Shown here: positions 1 to 6,700 of the stretch, piece after piece
How positions within the stretch are numbered: position 1 is the first letter of the stretch
Layout of the letters: each line of letters starts with the position of its first letter
Assembly (NCBI GenBank): GCA_015222855.1
Contig: JADFWA010000201.1
Location: forward strand, 1-8,449
Length of the DNA: 8,449 nt
Direction of reading: 5' to 3'
Origin: Pseudomonadota bacterium
GTDB taxonomy: Bacteria > Desulfobacterota > Syntrophia > Syntrophales > JADFWA01
Notes under the pieces: generated by a model
Told to the model about the DNA's origin: nothing
The model's input: the letters and a program-made list of their open reading frames with translations, nothing else
The model's database searches: none
Position numbers and translations under genes: made by a program

Positions 1-1
1 T

Positions 2-184
2 ATCATTATCATGCCTCAGTTCAGCGATATTGATAAGATATACAGGATAGCAGCCTACCGTGGTGAAAAGGCAACCATGAATACAAGAGATATTCTGTTA
101 CTTTCAAGTATGATGTTTACCTTTTTTGTAACAGGCTATTTGATTAAGAAGCGAAAGATCAGGAGGGAAAGAGATTGGACATAG
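2..184 (+). CDS. C-terminal end of an unidentified membrane-anchored protein (5' truncated)
   Basis: Only the last 60 codons are inside the window; the frame is open from base 2 to a TAG at 182-184. The visible part has a short soluble stretch (about residues 1-30, containing DIDKIYRIAAYRGE), then one hydrophobic segment (about 31-48, ILLLSSMMFTFFVTGYLI), then a strongly basic tail (KKRKIRRERDWT). By the positive-inside rule the tail is cytoplasmic, so the missing bulk of the protein is probably extracytoplasmic, the same topology as the CobN-like protein later in the operon. The stop overlaps the next gene's TTG start by 10 bases, and that gene's Shine-Dalgarno lies inside this one, so the two are probably translationally coupled. 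I do not recognise the family from this fragment. It is likely a component of the same envelope system. Confidence 0.75.
   Translation: MIIMPQFSDIDKIYRIAAYRGEKATMNTRDILLLSSMMFTFFVTGYLIKKRKIRRERDWT
161..166 (+). promoter_or_regulatory. Shine-Dalgarno site for the ExbB-like gene
   Basis: AGGAGG lies inside the end of the preceding coding region, 8 bases before a TTG codon at 175. It is the strongest ribosome-binding site in the window. It supports the TTG start, since no in-frame ATG lies near the beginning of this gene. Confidence 0.75.
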
Positions 185-837
185 GCGCCCTGTTAAAATC
201 ATTTATCTATATTATTTCCAGCTCATTCCTCTATCCCGTCTTGTTCTTTCTGGTGGTCCTGACCGTCGGCATCATTATATATTCAGGGTCTTTTTTTGCT
301 GAGTGGTTGGAAAGGTTGAGATTGGTCAGGCATTCACCTGAGAAACTTCCCCTGATAATAAAACAGGGCAGTAACCCAGGGATTTTCTCACACCAGGTCA
401 ATGAATATATCGGACGTTTCCGGTGCTCACTGAACAGCGAGAGTCAACCAGGCGAAGTCGAGATAGAAAACTTCCTTCAGGAAAATACCTTAAGCATCTG
501 GAAATCTCTGGACAGGATAAAGATGATTATCCGGATAGGCCCCAGTCTTGGTCTGATGGGGACACTGATCCCCATGGGGACGGGTCTGGCCGCTCTGGGC
601 CAGGGCGATATGACAAAGCTCTCTTCGGATTTAGTGATAGCCTTTACCACCACCGTGGTTGGCCTCGCTATTGGTATTGTGGCCTATTTTTTCTATACCG
701 TAAAGAGGAGGTGGGTGGAGGAAGATATCAAGAATATTGAGCTTGTAACAGAAATACTGGCAAATAACATGCCGGAGAAGGTTGAAGATGAGATATTTCA
801 AAAGGAGAAGGGGCGGTACATCAGCAGGTCTGGATGA
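175..837 (+). CDS. MotA/TolQ/ExbB family proton-channel subunit
   Basis: A 220-residue inner-membrane protein of the MotA/TolQ/ExbB family, whose members form a proton-conducting stator that passes proton-motive force to an envelope partner. There are three hydrophobic segments: about 15-38, about 119-140 and about 152-175. Between the first and second is a cytoplasmic-type loop of about 80 residues, the usual ExbB/TolQ layout. Family hallmarks are GPSLGLMGTLIPMG (122-135) and the threonine-rich IAFTTTVVGLAIG (155-167), matching the GP-LGL-GT and T-T-GL signatures that line the channel. The start is TTG at 175, supported by AGGAGG at 161-166. The next gene overlaps its 3' end by about 50 bases. 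No tonB or classical exbD is visible; the adjacent DUF2149 protein takes the position where ExbD/TolR would normally sit. The family call is firm; which envelope protein it energises is inferred (the CobN-like protein). Confidence 0.9.
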   Translation: MDIGALLKSFIYIISSSFLYPVLFFLVVLTVGIIIYSGSFFAEWLERLRLVRHSPEKLPLIIKQGSNPGIFSHQVNEYIGRFRCSLNSESQPGEVEIENFLQENTLSIWKSLDRIKMIIRIGPSLGLMGTLIPMGTGLAALGQGDMTKLSSDLVIAFTTTVVGLAIGIVAYFFYTVKRRWVEEDIKNIELVTEILANNMPEKVEDEIFQKEKGRYISRSG

Positions 838-1126
838 CGATGATCCTATGAGCGGAGTGGCGAACCTCTTTGACATCGGTCTCGTATTTATTGTCGGGCT
901 GATTATTATCCTGTTTACCGCCTACAATTTGCAGGGTCTCTTCAGTGAAAAGACGGAGATGACCATAATGAAGATCAGCAAGAATAAAGAATTAGAGATA
1001 ATTACCAAAAAAGGAAAGAAGATCAAGGCACTCAAAGTTAGCAAAGAGAAAGCCCAGGGCAGGGGGGAGAGGCTGGGGATTGCCTACAGGCTGGAAGATG
1101 GGACAATGGTCTATGTGCCGGAATAA
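788..1126 (+). CDS. DUF2149 family small membrane protein, ExbD-like layout
   Basis: A 112-residue protein with the DUF2149 signature DDPMSGVANLFD (18-29) followed by one membrane span (about 28-49) and a lysine-rich region of about 60 residues that should face the periplasm. The short N-terminus is basic (MRYFKRRR), which favours N-in topology. Residue D29 sits at the start of the span in ANLFDIGLVFIVGL. This resembles the conserved membrane aspartate of ExbD/TolR, though that parallel is my reading and not an established family assignment. DUF2149 genes are known to sit beside MotA/ExbB-like and CobN-like genes. I chose ATG 788 because AAGG at 778-781 and GGAG at 774-777 give sensible spacing; an in-frame TTG at 782 is the alternative and would add two residues. 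The gene starts inside the 3' end of the ExbB-like gene, so coupled translation is likely. The biochemical role is unproven. Confidence 0.85.
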   Translation: MRYFKRRRGGTSAGLDDDDPMSGVANLFDIGLVFIVGLIIILFTAYNLQGLFSEKTEMTIMKISKNKELEIITKKGKKIKALKVSKEKAQGRGERLGIAYRLEDGTMVYVPE

Positions 1127-1127
1127 A

Positions 1128-1733
1128 ATGAGAAGAATTGTTCTGGTTTCATCACTTCTTATTGTGCTGATGTGTTGCTCGCCAACGGCCGGTGGCGATC
1201 AGGCATTTTCTTCACACAACGTTATACCAGCAGAGATTGCTGAATATTATCGAGATTACAATTTCATAAATTCGTTCAGTACAGGGCAGGAAAGAAGCCT
1301 GATTGCCTGTTATATTTCTCAGAAAGGTCCCACGCATAAACCAATAAAGGATAAAAGACTGGCAAAGATATACGAATTGATGAAAAAACAGGATGCAAAG
1401 ATAATGAGAGTTGATCCTGAGATAATGAGGCAGAAAGTGGTGCCCTGTCCATATTATAACCGTTCTGATCTGTTTGAAATTATTGATGTTCAGCAGGCTG
1501 ACAGGGAGATTACCGTTAAGGTATTTGTGCGCTATCTAAATTACAAAATGAATATTATGTTTATCTCACAATACGACAGTTATGACAAAATTCCATCTGA
1601 AAAAAAACGTCTGGAAATGATAGGGTCTTCGAACATGTCCAGTCAGGAAATTCACAAATGGACACTTGTTGAGAGAAGGTGGCTGAAGACTGAAAAAGAT
1701 ATAAGACTACTCAAGAAAAAGGTAAAGAGATGA
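1128..1733 (+). CDS. Exported protein of unknown function, possible lipoprotein
   Basis: A 201-residue protein that I do not recognise. It begins MRRIVLVSSLLIVLMCC, a short basic n-region plus hydrophobic core ending in two cysteines (16, 17). This looks like a lipoprotein signal, but the lipobox is atypical because the residue before either cysteine (M or C) is not the usual small one. The mature part is charged and probably soluble. It has two further cysteines (61, 107), a central helix-like stretch (about 73-102), a beta-rich part (about 118-150), and a C-terminal WTLVERRWLKTEKD (178-191) preceding a basic end. The ATG at 1128 follows the DUF2149 stop by one base and gives a clean signal peptide. 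An in-frame TTG at 1080 would bury that signal behind 16 polar residues. I see no clear Shine-Dalgarno, so translation probably depends on coupling. Its ATGA overlap with the BtuF-CbiZ gene suggests a joint role in the envelope. Confidence 0.8.
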   Translation: MRRIVLVSSLLIVLMCCSPTAGGDQAFSSHNVIPAEIAEYYRDYNFINSFSTGQERSLIACYISQKGPTHKPIKDKRLAKIYELMKKQDAKIMRVDPEIMRQKVVPCPYYNRSDLFEIIDVQQADREITVKVFVRYLNYKMNIMFISQYDSYDKIPSEKKRLEMIGSSNMSSQEIHKWTLVERRWLKTEKDIRLLKKKVKR

Positions 1734-3742
1734 AAACGGAAACGTGTTCCTATATCAAAAAGTTTGCCATATTATTTTTTATTCTATTTGTCATCCTCTT
1801 GGGAACTACTCCGGTATTCTCCTATCCGGTAGAGTTTGCAGACTCTAATGGGAATAATGTTACCATTGAAAAGAGGCCTTCACGAGTTGTCTCCCTGGTG
1901 CCGTCTATTACCGAGATCATATTCAGGATCGGGGCGGGAGATGCCGTAAGGGCCGTTACTTACCACGACACATATCCATCTGAGACGTCAAACAAAGAGA
2001 TTATCGGTGGCTTTTTTTCGCCTTCCTTAAATCGCGTAGAAAAGATACAGCCAGATATTATCTTTTTATCCCGCCTTCATAAAGAGGTAAGGAAAAGATT
2101 CGGGGGTGATGGGTGCCGGTTAATCAACCTTGAAACAGATTCCATAGCTGACAGCTACAAAAATATCCTTTTGCTGGGCAGGATATTCAACAGGGAGAAA
2201 GAGGCTGAAAGGGTCGTCAATGAAATAAAGAGTGAACTCAGGATCATTGCTAAGAAAGTTGCCAGGATCCCCATGTCAAAGAGGAAAAGGGTCATCCGTC
2301 TCATGGGTCGTGATTCCGTAATGGTCCCCGGAGATGATTCCTTCCAAAACGAGATGATCAGGGCTGCTGGCGGTATTCCACCCGAGCTTGGCAAAAAGGG
2401 CAATATCGTGATTATCACCAAAGAGGAATGGATGAAATTTAACCCTCAGGTTATCTATGGATGTGGTGGTGACGGGGAGACAGCTAAAAAATTTTTCAAT
2501 CGACCCGGATGGAAGGATGTAGATGCTATAAAAAATGGAAAAATATTCTACTTCCCCTGTGACCTGACCTGCCGGGCTTCTACCCATACAGGTTATTTTG
2601 TCTCATGGCTTGCTGCCAGTGTTTATGAAGATGAATTTTCAAGGAAGGAAGAGCAGGTACTTAAAGATCATGTATTTAAGTCACGCCATCTTGATCTCGA
2701 CCTTGATTACATAGAAGATATCCGCATTTCACACAGTAATATCCATGATTTTTTGAACAAGACCCTTATTGTCGATTTTAAGGAACCACTAACTGTCGTC
2801 TCAGCACTTGAGGGACAGCGTTCCCTGATAGAATCAGTTGGTAACCATTATTCCTCACCACCTTGCTGGAGTCTTGGTCATAAACTCGGTTTGGGAAGGT
2901 TGAGAGAGCGAATATACAATGTCATTGGAAAAACCGAGGATAAAGTTAGTTTTCTCTTTACCGGCGCGGATATGGATAATATGGCCATTAAGAGAGAAAG
3001 GTTCAAGGAGATGGAGGTCTATGCCTTGGTGACGGCCGGGGTCAAATCAAATGCGGTCAGGATGTCCAGAGACGAAGGAAGGTTTTACGAACCCGGAACC
3101 ATCAACATCATTCTTTTGCCAAATATGAAACTCACACCGAGGGCGATGACCAGAGCCATCATCAGTGCCACCGAGGCCAAGACCGCAGCGTTGCAGGATC
3201 TTGATATCAGAAGTAGCTATACCCCACAAATTAATCAAGCTACCGGAACTGGAACCGATAATATAATCGTAGTGGAAGGGACAGGAAAGAGAATTGACAA
3301 TGCCGGTGGTCATTCCAAGATGGGCGAACTTATTGCGAAGGCTGTATATGCAGGCGTTAAAGAAGCGATATATAAGCAAAATGGTATCGTCACCCAGCGA
3401 AACATCTTTCAACGTCTGAAGGATAGGAAGATAAGCGTCTACCGGCTAATATCCGGCATGAAAAATATAGAGGATAAGCGGAGATTTATTGGAAGACTGG
3501 AAGAACTCCTGTTGCAACCACGATATGCCTCCTTTATGGAATCGGCCTTTGCACTGAGCGATAATTATGAAAGAGGGTTGATTGCAGATCCTGGCGTATA
3601 TGAGCTCTGGTGCCGGAATTTGGCTGAAGAGATCGCCGGCAAAAAGATAGAAAGAATGCAGGAACTGGTTAATATTAAAGATTCACCCAGAGTCTTGAGG
3701 ATGTCACTCAACGCAATTCTAAACGGCCTTCTCCACAAATGA
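1730..3742 (+). CDS. Exported BtuF-CbiZ fusion: corrinoid-binding protein with adenosylcobinamide amidohydrolase domain
   Basis: A 670-residue two-domain protein. Residues 1-31 are a signal peptide (hydrophobic 12-25, likely cut after TTPVFS). Residues about 33-300 are a BtuF/FepB-type (class III) periplasmic binding domain, shown by SRVVSLVPSITEI (51-63), IGGFFSPSLNRVEKIQPDIIFLS (split here as IGGFFSPSL 92-100 and IQPDIIFLS 106-114) and PGWKDVDAIKNGKIFYFP (259-276). After a charged linker (about 301-344) comes a CbiZ domain (about 345-575) with VTAGVKSNAVR (434-444), GTINI (456-460), TEAKTAAL (481-488), ATGTGTD (504-510) and AGGHSKMGELI (525-535). CbiZ hydrolyses the aminopropanol amide of adenosylcobinamide to give adenosylcobyric acid, a salvage and remodelling step normally in the cytoplasm. 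Residues about 576-670 are a helical extension I do not recognise. The start overlaps the previous stop as ATGA, and the end overlaps the CobN-like gene the same way. No BtuC/BtuD permease or ATPase is in the window. Domain calls are strong; periplasmic location follows from the signal peptide. Confidence 0.88.
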   Translation: MKTETCSYIKKFAILFFILFVILLGTTPVFSYPVEFADSNGNNVTIEKRPSRVVSLVPSITEIIFRIGAGDAVRAVTYHDTYPSETSNKEIIGGFFSPSLNRVEKIQPDIIFLSRLHKEVRKRFGGDGCRLINLETDSIADSYKNILLLGRIFNREKEAERVVNEIKSELRIIAKKVARIPMSKRKRVIRLMGRDSVMVPGDDSFQNEMIRAAGGIPPELGKKGNIVIITKEEWMKFNPQVIYGCGGDGETAKKFFNRPGWKDVDAIKNGKIFYFPCDLTCRASTHTGYFVSWLAASVYEDEFSRKEEQVLKDHVFKSRHLDLDLDYIEDIRISHSNIHDFLNKTLIVDFKEPLTVVSALEGQRSLIESVGNHYSSPPCWSLGHKLGLGRLRERIYNVIGKTEDKVSFLFTGADMDNMAIKRERFKEMEVYALVTAGVKSNAVRMSRDEGRFYEPGTINIILLPNMKLTPRAMTRAIISATEAKTAALQDLDIRSSYTPQINQATGTGTDNIIVVEGTGKRIDNAGGHSKMGELIAKAVYAGVKEAIYKQNGIVTQRNIFQRLKDRKISVYRLISGMKNIEDKRRFIGRLEELLLQPRYASFMESAFALSDNYERGLIADPGVYELWCRNLAEEIAGKKIERMQELVNIKDSPRVLRMSLNAILNGLLHK

Positions 3743-6700
3743 AAATAAGACTATTTATTTGCCTGTTTATTCTCTCCATTATGCTCCCGCCTGCAGCTCT
3801 GGCAGGCGGTCAGATCTCTTTTCTGGCATGTGATTCAGATACCTATCTTATCAACAGAGCATTGAAATCCCTGCAACTACCAGAAGAAATCCAGGTCAGA
3901 TATTTCTCTGAAGATGATATCAAAAAGGAAAGATCAGCAAGGGAGTTTATCGCCGCATCCGATGTCATTATTGTTGATGTAATGATAAGCGAGCTGACCG
4001 AACATCTGATCAATAAGACAGATTATAGACGCAAACGTCTCTATGCTATAAGGGGTTCGAGGGATGACGAAGGGCTGCAGAAGAAGGGCTTTATCTTTGA
4101 TCCGGAAATACAGGAATATTTCAACAATCTCTCGGCAGCCAACATACGGAATATGATTTACAGGGTGGCAAACATGGAATTTGATAAGAAGATACCGTAT
4201 GCGAAGGTTAAAAAAATGCCGCCCATTGGTATATACCATCCCGGTTCCAGACAGTTATTTACGGAGATTGAAAAGTATCTGACCTGGTATAAGTGTCGAA
4301 AAAGATACGCCTCAGGAAAGCCTTGGACAGGGATGATTTTCTATTCTTCCTCCCTCATCCCGGGTCAGGTGGAGAGGGTAAATTATCTGATTGAGAAGCT
4401 GGAGGATAAAGGTTTTAACGTAATTGCCGCTTTTGGCAAGGACATTGATGTGATAAACAGATTTTTTATCGATAAGAACAAAAGACCGAGGGTTGATCTT
4501 GTAGTTGCCTTTTCCCTCAAGTTCTATTCAGCGCTCAACGACCAGGTCAGGACAGCTCTGAAAAAATTAAATACCCCCATTATCAATGCGATAAATCTTT
4601 ACAGCAATACTATCACCGAGTGGGAAAAAGATCCCATCGGCATTCAGCCCATGGAGGTGGTTTGGACCCTGGCCAATCCGGAAATCTCAGGGTTGATCGA
4701 ACCTTCTCCTCTTAGTGGCAAGGTCAGGCTTTTAGACAGGGAGACCGGCAAGGTCCTGTTTATACACAAGCCTATGAAGGGAAACATCGAGCTGCTTATT
4801 CCGAGGTTGAAGATGTGGCTTCAACTGAAGAGAAAAGAGAACAGGAACAAGAGGGTGGCTATACTATACTACAATCACAGCCAGGGAAAGCAGAATGTGG
4901 GAGCAAGCTACCTGAATGTCTTTAAGAGCCTGCAGTTAATCTTGAATAGGATGCGCGAAGAGGGATACAACTTTGAAGGCGCCGGGGATTTAAGCGATGA
5001 TATCATCAAAGACCTTGTCCTTAAATACGGCAGGAACATTGGTAGCTGGGCGCCCGGAGAGCTGGAAAAGATGGTCAGAGAAGCCAGAACCATCAAACTT
5101 CCGGTAAGAACCTATCAACAGTGGTTTGCCGGGCTGCCGGAGGAGTTTCGGAAAAACGTCATCAAACAATGGGGAAAGGCAGAGGATTCCACCATTATGA
5201 TAAATGAAAAAAATTTTATCATTCCGGCCATCTATCTTGGTAATATCGTGATCATGCCTGAGCCCGCGAGGGGATGGGGGGATGATCCGATGAAGCTCTA
5301 TCACTCACCCACCCTTTATCCGCATCACCAGTATATTGCCGCCTATCTGTGGTTGAAGCATATTTTCAGGGCAGATGCCATGATCCACCTTGGAACCCAT
5401 GCCACTCATGAATGGCTTCCCGGAAAACAGGCGGGTCTTTCGCCCTCCTGCCCGCCAGAGGTATTGATAACCGACATTCCCAATATATATCCTTACATCG
5501 TTGATGATGTGGGGGAAGGTATTCAGGCAAAGAGAAGAGGCCGCGGAGTCATCATTGATCATCTCATCCCGGCTGTAAAAGAGGGAGGGCTCTATCATGA
5601 ATACAGCCTGCTTTACGATATGATCAACAGCTATAACCAGGCTGTTTCTCTCGGAAGCAGGACAGAGGCCGGCAAATTGGAGAAGATCAAAAAAATGGTC
5701 AAGAAATTAGGGCTTAACAGAGACCTTGGCATAGCAGAGCTTAACGAAGATACTCTTGAGGAGATAGAACATTACCTTCTTGAAATCAGGGAAAACTTTA
5801 TGCCCTATGGTCTGCATACATTTGGCGTTTCACCTGAGGGGGAAGCCTTGCAGGATACGATTAAGGCCATTCTGAAGATGAACACCCAGGTTATGGATAA
5901 GGATGTCAAAAAAGACCTTGTCGATTCCGGGCCGAGAGAGATCGATCATCTAATCAAAGCCCTTGAGGGAGGCCACATACCATCAGGGGAAGGGAACGAC
6001 CCCATGAGAAACGTCAGCGCCATCCCAACTGGCAAAAACTTTTATGGCTATAATCCTGATAATATCCCCTCTCCTGCGGCATGGGACCTTGGTAAAGGAG
6101 CGGCCGAACAGATCATAAAAAAGAGCCTAAAGGAGAAGGAGCGCTATCCTGAAAAGGTGGCCGTTGTTCTCTGGGCCACAGAGACAATACGAAATGAGGG
6201 AATCAATGAGAGTACCATCCTCTATCTGATGGGTTTAACCCCGGTCTGGGATAAATCGGGAAGGGTAACTGGGGCGGAGGTAATCCCGGGCAGGATATTA
6301 AAGAGGCCGCGAATTGATGTTTTAATAAACCCTTCGGGGCTTTACAGAGATCTTTTCCCCAATATGCTCCTCTTTCTTGACAAAGCAGTTCAGAAGGCAG
6401 CCGTCCAGACAGATATAGAGAATCTGATCAGTGGACACAATGCCAAAATTAAGGCCAGGCTTGTAAAATCCGGCATGGATAATAAGAAGGCGGATATCCT
6501 TTCAAGGATCAGGATATTTTCTGAAAGGCCCGGCTCTTACGGAAATGGCGTGTCCGAGATGGCAGGGGCGTCGAGTCTCTGGGAATCGGATGATGAGATC
6601 GTCAAGGTGTATGAAAACAGGACAGGTTTTGCCTTTGGTCAGGGAAAATGGGGGGAGGATGCAAAGGAGATATTTAAGGAAAACCTTAAAGGGGTGGATG

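Noticed and set aside
423..740. 105-codon + strand reading frame inside the ExbB-like gene
   Set aside because: It lies wholly within a gene with strong family motifs, its translation is low-complexity and rich in Arg, Asp and Gly, and it has no ribosome-binding site.
1080..1127. Upstream TTG start for the unknown exported protein
   Set aside because: It would add 16 polar residues before a good signal peptide and overlap the DUF2149 gene; ATG 1128 is one base after that stop and gives a normal export signal.
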